Position numbers and translations under genes: made by a program
Assembly (NCBI GenBank): GCA_030831945.1
Contig: JAURKC010000022.1
Location: 1 to 64,000 of the forward strand
Direction of reading: 5' to 3'
Length of the DNA: 64,000 nt
Source of the DNA: Ferruginibacter sp.
GTDB taxonomy: Bacteria; Bacteroidota; Bacteroidia; Chitinophagales; Chitinophagaceae
The notes under the pieces: generated by a model
Seen by the model: only the letters and a program-made list of their open reading frames with translations
Databases searched by the model: none
Told to the model about the DNA's origin: nothing
Shown here: piece after piece, positions 37,186-46,197 of the stretch
How positions within the stretch are numbered: position 1 is the first letter of the stretch
Layout: each line of letters opens with the position of its first letter

Positions 37186-37884
37186 ATGATAAAGATTACT
37201 AACTTAAGAAAAAGCTATAACGGCGTAGATGCTGTAAACATAGATCAATTAGAAATTCATCCGGGTGAAGTGATTGGACTAGTAGGTAACAATGGCGCTG
37301 GAAAGACAACTCTTTTCCGTTTGTTGCTTGATCTAATTAGGCGCAATGAAGGCGAGATTTTATCAAAAGGAAATTCCATTACCCAATCAGAGGACTGGAA
37401 AAGTTATACCGCTGCTTATATCGATGAAGGTTTTTTAATCGACTATTTAACCCCAGAAGAATTTTTCTACTTTGTAGGAAAACTTAATCAGTTATCTAAG
37501 GCAGATGTGGATGATTTTCTATCATCCTACCAGGTGTTTTTTGATGAGGCAATCCTAAATAAAGGCAAATACATCCGGGATTTTTCAAAGGGTAACCAAT
37601 TTAAAATTGGTATTATAGCCGCTTTATTAGGAAATCCAGAACTACTGATATTGGATGAACCTTTTGCCAATCTTGATCCATCTACCCAGCTTCGATTGGT
37701 AGACATGATTAAATCGATGGCAATGGAACGAAAGATGTGCATCATAGTTTCTAGCCACGATATCAATCATGTTTCAGAAGTCAGTAGCCGCATCCTATTA
37801 ATGGAAAAAGGTACTATTATCAAGGATATCGTTGGGGGAGAAAGCGCTTATGCGGAAATGGTAGACTATTTTAAAATCCGCTAA
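37186..37884 (+). CDS. ABC transporter ATP-binding protein
   Basis: A 232-residue ATPase partner of the DUF5687 membrane protein. Walker A is GNNGAGKTT, Walker B is LLILDEPFANLDP, and the H loop is VSSHDINH. The signature motif is degenerate, FSKGNQFKIG instead of LSGGQ. That is common in ABC-2-type export ATPases. It is the second gene of a two-gene operon. Confidence 0.92.
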   Translation: MIKITNLRKSYNGVDAVNIDQLEIHPGEVIGLVGNNGAGKTTLFRLLLDLIRRNEGEILSKGNSITQSEDWKSYTAAYIDEGFLIDYLTPEEFFYFVGKLNQLSKADVDDFLSSYQVFFDEAILNKGKYIRDFSKGNQFKIGIIAALLGNPELLILDEPFANLDPSTQLRLVDMIKSMAMERKMCIIVSSHDINHVSEVSSRILLMEKGTIIKDIVGGESAYAEMVDYFKIR

Positions 37885-37984
37885 ACCATTCAAATTCATA
37901 TAGTTGCAAGCTAAAAAGACCTCGAAAGGACTCTTTTAGGTATAAATCTGCCCAAAAGCCAAGCAATATAAATGAAAAATAAAA

Positions 37985-38017
37985 TTTGTTCGGTTTTTGA
38001 AAAAAAACATATATTTG
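37985..38017 (+). promoter_or_regulatory. Promoter of the cold-shock gene
   Basis: TTTG (37985-37988), 21 nt, then TATATTTG (38010-38017) matches the Bacteroidota consensus. It lies 29 nt before the ATG, so the mRNA leader would be about 20-25 nt, much shorter than the long structured leader of E. coli cspA. Confidence 0.65.
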
Positions 38018-38046
38018 TCCATTAATTTAATACAATACAATTTAAA

Positions 38047-38244
38047 ATGGACAAAACACTAGGCACCGTTAAGTTTTTCAATTCTGAAAAAGGATTCGGA
38101 TTTATCAAGCATGATGATTCAAACAAAGAAACTTTCGTACATGTTAGCGGATTAATCAATGACATTAAAGAAGGAGATCGCGTAGAATTTGACCTGCAAG
38201 AAGGTAAAAAAGGTATGAATGCCGTTAACGTTAAACTGATCTAA
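38047..38244 (+). CDS. Cold-shock domain protein
   Basis: A 65-residue single-stranded nucleic-acid-binding OB-fold protein. RNP1 is KGFGFIKHDD and RNP2 is TFVHVSGL, both intact. It starts GTVKFFNSEKGFGF, as in CspA-type proteins. It has its own promoter and terminator, so it is monocistronic. Confidence 0.95.
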   Translation: MDKTLGTVKFFNSEKGFGFIKHDDSNKETFVHVSGLINDIKEGDRVEFDLQEGKKGMNAVNVKLI

Positions 38245-38275
38245 TTAATTATTGATCTTTTTTAATAAAGGTATT

Positions 38276-38306
38276 GGGCTGCTAATTTTTTAGCAGCCCT
38301 TTTTTT
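38276..38306 (+). terminator. Terminator of the cold-shock gene
   Basis: GGGCTGCTA (38276-38284) pairs perfectly with TAGCAGCCC (38291-38299) and is followed by eight T residues, a strong intrinsic terminator. Confidence 0.88.
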
Positions 38307-38392
38307 ATGCTCAATTTGTTAAAGTCTGGTCCTGAACGTCTCCTAAAGCCTTTATTCATTTAATTTTGCCCAAACTATTCAACAATCAATTT

Positions 38393-39259
38393 ATGAGACC
38401 CTTTTCCCTTCTTCCCATCCTATTCACTTCCCTTTGCTTAATGAGCATTGAGTCGATCGCTCAGAACTCCGTTGGTAAAATAATCTTAGCCAAAGGGCAA
38501 AAAATTGAAATTAATAACAATACTAAATCGGTTATTAGTCAAGAAATGATGGGCCAGGCAATTGAAATCACCGTAGATGCTAATATGGTTCATCAAATAG
38601 AAGTGAAAGACAAAATGCCTAACTCCTACCTGATTGCTTCTACACTGACTAAGTTGACAACAAACGGTGCAGCGATGGGACAGGAAATGAAATTTGACTC
38701 CGACAAAAAAGAAGATATGGAGAGCGAAACGGGTAAGTTAATGAAAGACCAATTGAATGTAACCCAGGAAATAGAAATGAGCGAAAATGCCAAAGTAATT
38801 AAGGCTGCAAAAAAATCTACTTCAGCAGTATCTGGCGGACAAATGATGGATATGATCAATAACCTGACTGGCGGAAATGTAGATGAAAGTAATGGAGCAG
38901 GTAGCGCATTTGAAATTATCCCTGCTGGAAAAAAGACAGGTGACAAATGGTCTGACTCCACAATAATGGGAGATATAAAAACTTATAACTATTATACTTT
39001 AAAATCTGTCAATGGCAATATCGCCACCTTGGAATTAAAAGGTAAACAGATTATTAATAAAAAAATTGAACAGCAAGGAATGGAAATCAACGTTAAAATG
39101 GAAGCTACTATTTCAGGTGAAGGAATAGTGGACTTAAAAACAGGATTATTAGAACAAAAAACCACCTTAACAGATGGAAATGGTTCGGCAGAAGTAATGG
39201 GTCAAAGCATCCCGATGTCATCCAAAACGACTACGATTACTACTGTAAAAAAGATTTGA
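38393..39259 (+). CDS. DUF6263 family secreted protein
   Basis: A 288-residue exported protein with a signal peptide (SLLPILFTSLCLMS, cleavage near SIAQ). The mature part is beta-rich and polar. The FEIIPAGKKTGDKWSDS segment and the closing TTLTDGNGSAEVMGQSIPM block fit the DUF6263 family of Bacteroidota, for which no activity is known. It contains many Met and Lys and one KKSTSAVSGG linker. ATG 38393 is chosen because the earlier TTG would add a non-signal-like extension. A strong terminator follows. Confidence 0.75.
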   Translation: MRPFSLLPILFTSLCLMSIESIAQNSVGKIILAKGQKIEINNNTKSVISQEMMGQAIEITVDANMVHQIEVKDKMPNSYLIASTLTKLTTNGAAMGQEMKFDSDKKEDMESETGKLMKDQLNVTQEIEMSENAKVIKAAKKSTSAVSGGQMMDMINNLTGGNVDESNGAGSAFEIIPAGKKTGDKWSDSTIMGDIKTYNYYTLKSVNGNIATLELKGKQIINKKIEQQGMEINVKMEATISGEGIVDLKTGLLEQKTTLTDGNGSAEVMGQSIPMSSKTTTITTVKKI

Positions 39260-39274
39260 TCGTTTTTTTCTACT

Positions 39275-39306
39275 AAAAAGGCGCTGTTTAAAACAGCGCC
39301 TTTTTT
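39275..39306. terminator. Bidirectional terminator between DUF6263 gene and glgP
   Basis: A 14-bp perfect stem (AAAAAGGCGCTGTT with AACAGCGCCTTTTT) lies between convergent genes, with A and T tracts on either side. Confidence 0.9.
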
Positions 39307-39355
39307 ATCATCCTGTGAGTTTACAAATAAAAGATTTCAGCCAACTACGATTCGA

Positions 39356-41008
39356 TTATTGATATAAAATCTGATAGTACTCATCGGCCATTCGATTGCT
39401 TTCAAATTGGACTTGTACATCGTTCATTCCATTTTTCACAATATCTCTCCAAGTATCTTTGTTATCATAATACAAGGGAAGAATTTGATCTTCCAAAATT
39501 TTATATAATTGATCTAGGTCATATTCATCTTGATCATTTACATGTGTATTTTCATAATCAATCGGTGGTACCACAAATCCATTATTGCCGTTATGAATAA
39601 ATTCGCAAATCCATCCATCATTAGTACTCAGGTTAACTGCTCCATTCATTGCGGCCGTCATGCCACTCGTACCACTTGCTTCCCTAGGCACTCTTGGGTT
39701 ATTTAGCCAAACATCTGCTGCCTGTTTTAAGCGCTTACTCAATGCAAGCTCATATCCAATACACACCGCTACATTCTTATAGCTCTTACTAATATGCACC
39801 AAATGGTTAAAATCATTGATCGCAGGATAGTCAAGCGGATAGGGTTTTCCAGCCCAAATAATTTGTACAGGATGAGTAGTATTATTTAACAAAGCCTCAA
39901 AGCGCTTATGGTCTCTAGTTAATAATTCACCGCGCTTGTATCCAGCAAACCTACGAGCCCAAACGATCGTTAAAATATCTGGATCCAATAATTTACCCGT
40001 CTGGTCTGCCACTATATCCAATGCCCTTTTCTTCAAAAACCTTTTGCGATCATCAAACCAAACGTCATTACCATCGACTTTAGCTTTGTACATTTGTTTA
40101 TCTGCCCAGTAGCGCCAATTTTGAGCATTGGTAATTGCTTTTATTTCACAAATGCCACTATACTTATTCCACATTTTTCTACTCACTTCAGCATGAAGTT
40201 TAGAAACGCCATTCGCAAGTTTTGCAAAACGTAAGGCAGCTAGGGAATGATTGAATAAATTATCTTCCATGCCTGTAATTTTTCTTACGTCATCGAGGTG
40301 CATACCACAGAAATAACTCATTTTATGACATAAAAAAATGTCATGTTTTTCATTGCCTGCTTCCTCAGGAGTGTGGGTAGTAAATACTAAGCGCTTTTTA
40401 ACTTCTTCTACACTACCGAATTTTCTATGTAAATAAAAAGCTGCACTAATAGCATGCGCCTCATTTAAATGATATAATTCTGGATTAAAATTTAATTCAT
40501 CCATCAGTTTAGCTCCGCCCACTCCCAATAAAATAAACTGAGCAATTTTGGTAGCCTCATTACCATCATATAAACGATGGGTAATTGTCTGCGTTAAATA
40601 ATCATTTTCTGGTAAATCAGTACTTAATAAAAATATAGGCGCACTATTAAATGTTGCTGGATTTAAATACAAGGCCTTTACCCAAATTGGATTATCATGA
40701 ATAGTAATTTGGAATTTGATTCCAGTATCTTCCAAAAAATTATAGATCTTTTCATTCCACTGAACCTGAAGGGTCTGGTCAGCATTGCGCGCCTGATCAT
40801 AGTATCCAAATTTCCACAAAATACCAATCCCCACTAAATTCTGCTTTAGTTCATACGCACTGCGCATATGCGAACCCGATAGAAAACCTAATCCTCCACT
40901 ATATATCTTTAAAGGCTGGTGAATGGCAAATTCCATCGAAAAGTAAGCGATTCGTTTACTATAATTTTCATTTATAGCATAGGGAACTTTGAAATCATTA
41001 AAATTCAT
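39356..41008 (-). CDS. glgP: Short alpha-glucan (glycogen) phosphorylase, cofactor Lys replaced by Thr
   Basis: A 550-residue cytosolic glucan phosphorylase of the short GT35 type. RIAYFSMEFAIHQPLKIYSGGLGFL is the start typical of the family, HLNEAHA and TTHTPEEAGNEKHD follow, and WARRFAGYKRGELL is the phosphate/glucan-binding region. The PLP-lysine block, which in classical phosphorylases reads ASGTxxMK, here reads EASGTSGMTAAMNG, with Thr451 (codon at 39656-39658) at the lysine place. This could mean a different cofactor arrangement or a catalytic change; it may be a trait of the lineage. No other glycogen genes are adjacent. Confidence 0.85.
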   Translation of the reverse strand: MNFNDFKVPYAINENYSKRIAYFSMEFAIHQPLKIYSGGLGFLSGSHMRSAYELKQNLVGIGILWKFGYYDQARNADQTLQVQWNEKIYNFLEDTGIKFQITIHDNPIWVKALYLNPATFNSAPIFLLSTDLPENDYLTQTITHRLYDGNEATKIAQFILLGVGGAKLMDELNFNPELYHLNEAHAISAAFYLHRKFGSVEEVKKRLVFTTHTPEEAGNEKHDIFLCHKMSYFCGMHLDDVRKITGMEDNLFNHSLAALRFAKLANGVSKLHAEVSRKMWNKYSGICEIKAITNAQNWRYWADKQMYKAKVDGNDVWFDDRKRFLKKRALDIVADQTGKLLDPDILTIVWARRFAGYKRGELLTRDHKRFEALLNNTTHPVQIIWAGKPYPLDYPAINDFNHLVHISKSYKNVAVCIGYELALSKRLKQAADVWLNNPRVPREASGTSGMTAAMNGAVNLSTNDGWICEFIHNGNNGFVVPPIDYENTHVNDQDEYDLDQLYKILEDQILPLYYDNKDTWRDIVKNGMNDVQVQFESNRMADEYYQILYQ

Positions 41009-41202
41009 AGAATCAATTGAATGAGAAATAGGGTGTAATATAGTTCGAATTTTCAGTAAAATATTGAGAACCCTTTTATCAAACCAATCACCCTGCTTTA
41101 TTGCTCATAAACCATTGTTACAACTTAAATTAAATACCACCTTAATTAGTTGACCCTCAAAAAAATAGAAGCTGTTTGACCCATCACGCTCATTCACTAA
41201 GG

Positions 41203-41353
41203 CCCTCGAATAAAAAGTGCTAGAAATTGTAACTATCAGCCGTTAAAAAATCAAGGCTGTTTGAGCGAGCAAGCCTTTTAAAGTAACCTACTCTACCCGC
41301 GAGTTCCTTGATTTTAGGCTGATAGTTACAATTTCAGCCTTTTTATTCGAGGG
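41203..41353. repeat. 151-bp imperfect palindromic intergenic element
   Basis: The left arm at 41203-41241 (CCCTCGAATAAAAA...) and the right arm at 41317-41353 (...TTTTTATTCGAGGG) are inverted copies of about 37-39 nt with few mismatches. The inner parts (AAAAATCAAGG and CCTTGATTTT) continue the pairing. The middle contains CTGTTTGAGCGAGCAAGCC. Sequences of this type, as I recall, recur between genes in other Bacteroidota and behave like non-autonomous palindromic repeats. No copy elsewhere in this window was seen. Confidence 0.75.
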
Positions 41354-41367
41354 ATTGATTTTTTTTG

Positions 41368-41397
41368 TTACTTTTTTGCATCAAGGCAAAAAAGTAA
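41368..41397. repeat. Short hairpin at the flank of the palindromic element
   Basis: TTACTTTTTTGC (41368-41379) pairs perfectly with GCAAAAAAGTAA (41386-41397) around ATCAAG. It follows the large palindrome and may belong to the same element. Confidence 0.7.
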
Positions 41398-41572
41398 AAT
41401 CACTCTATTCCGGAGGAAATTATCGTTGGCAAAACTTCTAAAAAATTGTTTTTCAATAAATTAGAATATTAAAGAGATAGCATGAATGTGCATTTTATTA
41501 GTATAAAATCCATTATTTATACCAGTTAAAGACGCATTAAAGAAACGGAATGAATTTATAAATATAGTTTGT

Positions 41573-41612
41573 TTTGAAAATTTGATTATATTTTTTTAGA
41601 TTTGTCTAAAAA
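41573..41612 (+). promoter_or_regulatory. mntR-mntH promoter with overlapping DtxR/MntR-type operator
   Basis: TTTG (41573-41576), 20 nt, then TAGATTTG (41597-41604) is a consensus promoter. A perfect 8-bp inverted repeat TTTTTAGA-TTTG-TCTAAAAA (41593-41612) covers the -7 box. Its TTTAGN4-8CTAAA pattern resembles DtxR-family operators. A repressor bound there would block transcription of its own gene and of the manganese importer. The operator assignment is inferred from symmetry and position. Confidence 0.7.
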
Positions 41613-41626
41613 TTAATTTAGTCAAG

Positions 41627-42286
41627 ATGAATTTTTCTATTGCCGAAGAAAACTATATCAAAAATATTTACCACCTACAACAGCAGTCTGAGTTGGTCAA
41701 TACCAACTCCCTTGCCTACGAGTTGCAGACCAAGCCTGCATCAGTGACCGATATGTTAAAGAAGCTGCAGGTAAAAAATTTGCTTGACTATGAGAAATAC
41801 AAAGGATTTCGTTTGTCATCGAAAGGAAATAAAGTTGCGATTAATATTGTTAGACGGCATCGTTTATGGGAATTCTTTTTAGTTACTAAACTTGGATTTG
41901 AATGGGATAAAGTACATGCCATTGCCGAAGAACTTGAACATGTTAGTAACCAGGAGCTGATTCAGAAATTAGATCGTTTTCTCAACCACCCTCAAACTGA
42001 CCCTCATGGAGATCCTATACCAGATGGGAATGGAAAAATGCCTGTCATTCACCAACTCAGTATGGCTGATGTGGTAGAAAAGAAAAAAGTAATCGTTAGC
42101 TCCGTCGGTAACCAGTCGCCCGCCATACTAGAATTACTGAATCATTACCACATCAACATAGGAACAGAAATAAAAATAAACCAACGATTTAGTTTCGATG
42201 GTTCAATAGAAATTAAAGTCGGAAAATATGCTGCCTGCATTATTAGTGAACTAGTTGCTAAAAATATTTTTGTATACCATGATTAA
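41627..42286 (+). CDS. mntR: DtxR/MntR-family metal-dependent transcriptional repressor
   Basis: A 219-residue cytosolic regulator. Residues 1-65 form the winged helix (SVTDMLKKLQVKNLL). The dimerisation and metal region has RRHRLWEFFL and VHAIAEELEHVS. Compared with DtxR, the position of the primary-site Cys (102) is Glu, as in manganese-specific MntR, while His98, Glu105 and His106 equivalents are kept. The HPQTDPHGDPIP loop and a C-terminal SH3/FeoA-like domain (about 140-219) complete the three-domain form. It overlaps mntH by 8 bp and has a candidate operator in its own promoter, which points to manganese control. Confidence 0.9.
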   Translation: MNFSIAEENYIKNIYHLQQQSELVNTNSLAYELQTKPASVTDMLKKLQVKNLLDYEKYKGFRLSSKGNKVAINIVRRHRLWEFFLVTKLGFEWDKVHAIAEELEHVSNQELIQKLDRFLNHPQTDPHGDPIPDGNGKMPVIHQLSMADVVEKKKVIVSSVGNQSPAILELLNHYHINIGTEIKINQRFSFDGSIEIKVGKYAACIISELVAKNIFVYHD

Positions 42287-44156
42287 ACACTCTAATCAAG
42301 AATCTTCACTCAGTGAAGTAAACCAAAGCGTCGATACAACGGGAAAGAAAAGAGGTTGGCGAAAAATGCTCTCCTTTTTAGGTCCCGCTTATTTAATCAG
42401 TGTGGGCTATATGGATCCCGGAAACTGGGCTACCGATCTTGCAGGTGGTAGTAAGTTTGGTTACAGCTTAATTTGGGTATTACTAATGAGCAACCTAATG
42501 GCCTTATTACTTCAGGGACTGTCTGCTAGATTAGGTATTGTAAGGGGACGTGATCTTGCACAAGCAAACAGAGAAGCCTATCCGAGAATGGTGAATCTCG
42601 CTTTATACTTACTTGCAGAAATTGCAATAGCAGCTTGTGACCTTGCAGAAGTTTTAGGTATGTCAATTGGCATTCAATTGTTAACTGGATTACCCCTCAT
42701 CTGGGGAGTGTCCATTACTGTCCTAGACACCTTTCTTTTATTATACTTACAAAAAATGGGTATGCGAAAGATGGAAGCATTCATCATTAGTCTAGTGGCA
42801 ATAGTAGCTATTTCGTTTTTAATAGAAATTATTTTTGCAGCACCTGTTTTTGGTGAAATCGTTCAAGGCTTTATTCCGTCTAGCTTATCTGATGAAGCAC
42901 TGTATATTGGAATAGGCATAATAGGTGCCACTGTGATGCCACATAATTTATACCTCCACTCCGCATTAGTTCAAACCAGAAAAATTGATCGTTCCAATGC
43001 TGGTATAAAACAAGCCTTAAAATTTAATCGAATTGATACTACCATCGCGCTTAATCTTGCATTTTTTGTTAATGCTGCTATCTTAATTTTAGCCGCTACC
43101 GTTTTTTTTAAAACAGGTAATTCGCAGGTAGCTGAAATTAAAGAAGCCCATCGATTATTACCTAATTTCTTAGGAGATCTTGCTCCTAAACTTTTTGCCA
43201 TTGCACTAATTGCAGCAGGCCAAAGCAGCACCATCACTGGTACGCTAGCAGGACAAATAATTATGGAAGGTTATTTGAATTTACGAATCAACCCATGGGT
43301 AAGACGTTTACTCACTAGATTATTAGCTATCGTACCGGCCCTAATCGTAATTATAATTTATGGAGAGGAAAAAGTAAATTCATTACTAGTATTAAGTCAG
43401 GTTGTTTTGAGTTTACAATTAGGTTTTGCAATTATCCCTTTAATACATTTTGTAAGTGATAAAAAAACGATGGGAGATTTTGTAATCAAACCAATTACTA
43501 AAATAACAGCATGGCTAATTGCTGCTATACTGATTTTTTTAAATTTAAAGATGTTGATAAATGAAGCAGCAAGTGCTTGGGTTGATGTAACTGTTTTTTC
43601 TAAAATCGGATTAGTTATACTTGGGATAATTTCTTTAGCGCTACTTTTTTACACCCTCTTGTTTCCACTGTTTAAGACTGCTCCAAAAACAAGTTCTATT
43701 GAGATGCACCCTAACATTGAGGAAATCAATCAGTTGGTCATTCCTGAATTTAAAGTTATCGCCATCGCCCTTGATTTTAGTGAAAAAGATCAGAAACTCA
43801 TTGCCTTTGCAATTGGACAAGGAAAAGAAAATACTCGATACATATTAGTCCATGTAGTAGAAAGTGCTTCGGCCAAACTATTAGGTACGGATAGTGATGA
43901 TTATGAAACCAGGAAAGATAAAGAAAGAATGGATTGGTATGTCAACCAATTGCAACAACTTGGCTATGCTGCTGAAGGTCATCTAGGTTTTAGAAATAGA
44001 GCAAAAGAAATTGTGCGTATCGTAAAAGAATTGAATGCTGATATGCTCGTAGCAGGAGCACATGGTCATACTGGATTAAAAGATTTTATTTATGGCGAAA
44101 CAGTCAATACCGTTCGACATGAATTAAAAATACCCGTACTCATTGTAAATGTGTAA
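42279..44156 (+). CDS. mntH: Nramp manganese/metal importer with C-terminal universal-stress domain
   Basis: A 625-residue inner-membrane protein. The Nramp part (about 35-460) has SVGYMDPGNWATDLAGG in TM1 (the metal-binding DPGN) and GATVMPHNLYLHSALV in TM6 (the MPH motif). The last 140 residues form a cytosolic universal stress protein domain: FKVIAIALDFSEKD, VHVVESASAKLLG and the nucleotide-loop AGAHGHTGLKDFIYGE. Nramp-UspA fusions are known in Bacteroidota as I recall, but the function of the attached domain is unclear. ATG 42279 overlaps the mntR end by 8 bp. Confidence 0.92.
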   Translation: MIKHSNQESSLSEVNQSVDTTGKKRGWRKMLSFLGPAYLISVGYMDPGNWATDLAGGSKFGYSLIWVLLMSNLMALLLQGLSARLGIVRGRDLAQANREAYPRMVNLALYLLAEIAIAACDLAEVLGMSIGIQLLTGLPLIWGVSITVLDTFLLLYLQKMGMRKMEAFIISLVAIVAISFLIEIIFAAPVFGEIVQGFIPSSLSDEALYIGIGIIGATVMPHNLYLHSALVQTRKIDRSNAGIKQALKFNRIDTTIALNLAFFVNAAILILAATVFFKTGNSQVAEIKEAHRLLPNFLGDLAPKLFAIALIAAGQSSTITGTLAGQIIMEGYLNLRINPWVRRLLTRLLAIVPALIVIIIYGEEKVNSLLVLSQVVLSLQLGFAIIPLIHFVSDKKTMGDFVIKPITKITAWLIAAILIFLNLKMLINEAASAWVDVTVFSKIGLVILGIISLALLFYTLLFPLFKTAPKTSSIEMHPNIEEINQLVIPEFKVIAIALDFSEKDQKLIAFAIGQGKENTRYILVHVVESASAKLLGTDSDDYETRKDKERMDWYVNQLQQLGYAAEGHLGFRNRAKEIVRIVKELNADMLVAGAHGHTGLKDFIYGETVNTVRHELKIPVLIVNV

Positions 44157-44177
44157 TACAAAAAAGAGAAAGGATAA

Positions 44178-45401
44178 TTAATTTTCTACATAATTAAGGT
44201 CCTTACCAAAAGTTTCTTCTGTAAACCAAGCAGCAGTAAAACTTATAGTCATTACAATTGCACCGGTTACCCAGCCAGCAGTAATATAATTACCGGTTGC
44301 TAACTGTAAATTTTTAAACAAAAGAAACATCAAGGGTAACGCACCTCTCACCATATTAGGTACGGTAGTAGTGGCGGTTGATCTTAAATTAGTGCCAAAT
44401 TGTTCTGCCGCCATGGTTACAAAAATGGCCCAAAATCCTACGCTGAAACCCATTGCAAAACAAATCAAATACATGTCTGCAGCTGTTCCATTATGCTGGT
44501 TAAAGTAAAGGAAAAAAGATAGTACGGTAAGTCCATAAAAAATAAATAAAACTTTTTTTCTACTTTTCAGCCAATGGCTAATAAAACCAACTAGCATATC
44601 TGCTAATGCAATTGCAGCATAGGCATACATGGTTGATTTTTTAGGTAATACCTCTTCTGAAAAACCAAATGCTTTTCCAAAATCATTTGAAAAGGCAACT
44701 AAAATACCAATGACATACCAAGTAGGCAGTCCAATTAAAATTGCCAGTATATATTTTTTGAACCGAACGCCATTGGTAAAAAACATGAAAAAATTTCCTC
44801 GCTGAACATCTAGTTCTTTCAACTTAGTAAACATTCCACTCTCCAATACTGATATCCTTAAAATTAACAGACAAAATCCTAAACCTCCTCCTATAAAATA
44901 ACAGGTGCGCCAATGGAAATTTTGAGAAATAAAATAAGCTACTACTGCACCTGTCAATCCGATTCCTGCAACAAAAGAAGTACTCAGTCCTCTTTTTTCT
45001 TTACTCACCAATTCAGATACTAACGTTATACCTGCACCTAATTCCCCTGCCAATCCTATGCCAGCAAAAAACCTGGTAAGCCCATATTGAAAGGGTGTTT
45101 GTACAAATCCATTGATAATATTAGCAATTGAATACAAAACAATAGAGCCAAACAATACACTCAATCTCCCTTTTTTATCTCCCATTACTCCCCAAATAAT
45201 TCCACCCACCAACAAGCCAATCATTTGTACACTGATAATAAATTCTCCTTCAGATTTCACCTGATCCATAGATAGTCCCATATCTTTTAAACTATCGACC
45301 CTTACAATTTGAAACAACAATAAATCGTAGATATCTACAAAATAACCCAATGCGGCTACCAGAACAGTAATATTAAAAATGGAGTTGGAATTTTTATTCA
45401 T
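44178..45401 (-). CDS. MFS transporter, SP/metabolite-symporter type
   Basis: A 407-residue inner-membrane carrier with 12 predicted segments. MGDKKGRLSVLFGSI in loop 2-3 fits the GDxxGRR motif. LTRFFAGIGLAGELGAGITLVSEL is the central family signature. The opening FVDIYDLLLFQIV resembles the ProP/KgtP-like metabolite:proton symporters. Substrate is unknown. It is the last gene of a minus-strand group with DedA (24 bp before it) and a dicarboxylate/amino-acid symporter. Confidence 0.85.
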   Translation of the reverse strand: MNKNSNSIFNITVLVAALGYFVDIYDLLLFQIVRVDSLKDMGLSMDQVKSEGEFIISVQMIGLLVGGIIWGVMGDKKGRLSVLFGSIVLYSIANIINGFVQTPFQYGLTRFFAGIGLAGELGAGITLVSELVSKEKRGLSTSFVAGIGLTGAVVAYFISQNFHWRTCYFIGGGLGFCLLILRISVLESGMFTKLKELDVQRGNFFMFFTNGVRFKKYILAILIGLPTWYVIGILVAFSNDFGKAFGFSEEVLPKKSTMYAYAAIALADMLVGFISHWLKSRKKVLFIFYGLTVLSFFLYFNQHNGTAADMYLICFAMGFSVGFWAIFVTMAAEQFGTNLRSTATTTVPNMVRGALPLMFLLFKNLQLATGNYITAGWVTGAIVMTISFTAAWFTEETFGKDLNYVEN

Positions 45402-45425
45402 CGATTTTTAATTAATAATTCAATG

Positions 45426-46109
45426 CTAAGAGGATTTTTTAATTTTACCAAAAAATAATTTCATTAAGATAGGGGCCGTAGTAATCAAAACAATTCCTAC
45501 CACAATCACTTCCAAGTGCTTTTTTAAATCAAAGCCATACCAATCCAAAAATAATATTTGTAAGTAATGGCCGGCAAATAACATGGAGAATACCCAAGCA
45601 AAAGATCCTACCACATTATAAAATATAAATTTACTTTTATTCATACCCACAATACCCGCTACAATGGGTGCAAAGGTTCTTAGGATTGGTAAAAATCTAG
45701 CCATTACAATAGCGCCTCGGCCATGTTTTTCATAAAAATCCTTGGCCTGGAATAAATATTTTTTCTTAAATAAAAGGCTGTCTTTCTTCTCAAATAAATA
45801 GGGGCCGCTTTTTTGACCAAACCAATAGCCTGCAAAATTACCAATCACCCCAGCCAAAGAAATTACCACCCCCAATAAAAATAAATTCAAAAAAGAACTT
45901 TGTAGATCAATTCCAAATGCAGTTTTTACAAGGTTATCGCTAAAGATTCCTGTTACAAATAATAAGGAGTCTCCTGGTAAAAAAAAGCCTGCAAATAAAC
46001 CCGTCTCAGCAAATACTGCAAACACGATGAACCACAGCCCTCCATTATCTATATACCATTGAGGTTGTAATAATTCAGTCCAGTGAAATAATAAAATAAA
46101 ATCTAACAT
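45426..46109 (-). CDS. DedA family membrane protein
   Basis: A 227-residue inner-membrane protein of the DedA/VTT family. Signature FAETGLFAGFFLPGDSLLF near residue 32, GNFAGYWFGQKSG, and the Arg-containing ARFLPILRTFAPIVAGI segment are all intact. DedA proteins are linked to undecaprenyl-phosphate or lipid flipping. The ATG at 46109 is preferred over the longer frame from 46163. Confidence 0.88.
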   Translation of the reverse strand: MLDFILLFHWTELLQPQWYIDNGGLWFIVFAVFAETGLFAGFFLPGDSLLFVTGIFSDNLVKTAFGIDLQSSFLNLFLLGVVISLAGVIGNFAGYWFGQKSGPYLFEKKDSLLFKKKYLFQAKDFYEKHGRGAIVMARFLPILRTFAPIVAGIVGMNKSKFIFYNVVGSFAWVFSMLFAGHYLQILFLDWYGFDLKKHLEVIVVGIVLITTAPILMKLFFGKIKKSS

Positions 46110-46197
46110 GCGTTTGGTAAAGCTTAAGTGTGAATTATTTTTTACAATTTGATATTCAACCAATGCTGATTAATCAACTGCAGCTTTGTTGTAAATA

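Larger units (their letters stand above)
41009..41592. other. Long intergenic region between glgP and mntR (non-coding, repeat-bearing)
   Basis: About 580 bp without a credible gene. The first 190 bp hold nothing I can name. A 151-bp imperfect palindrome and a short hairpin fill 41203-41397. The rest is A/T-rich leader DNA up to the mntR promoter. Confidence 0.6.
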
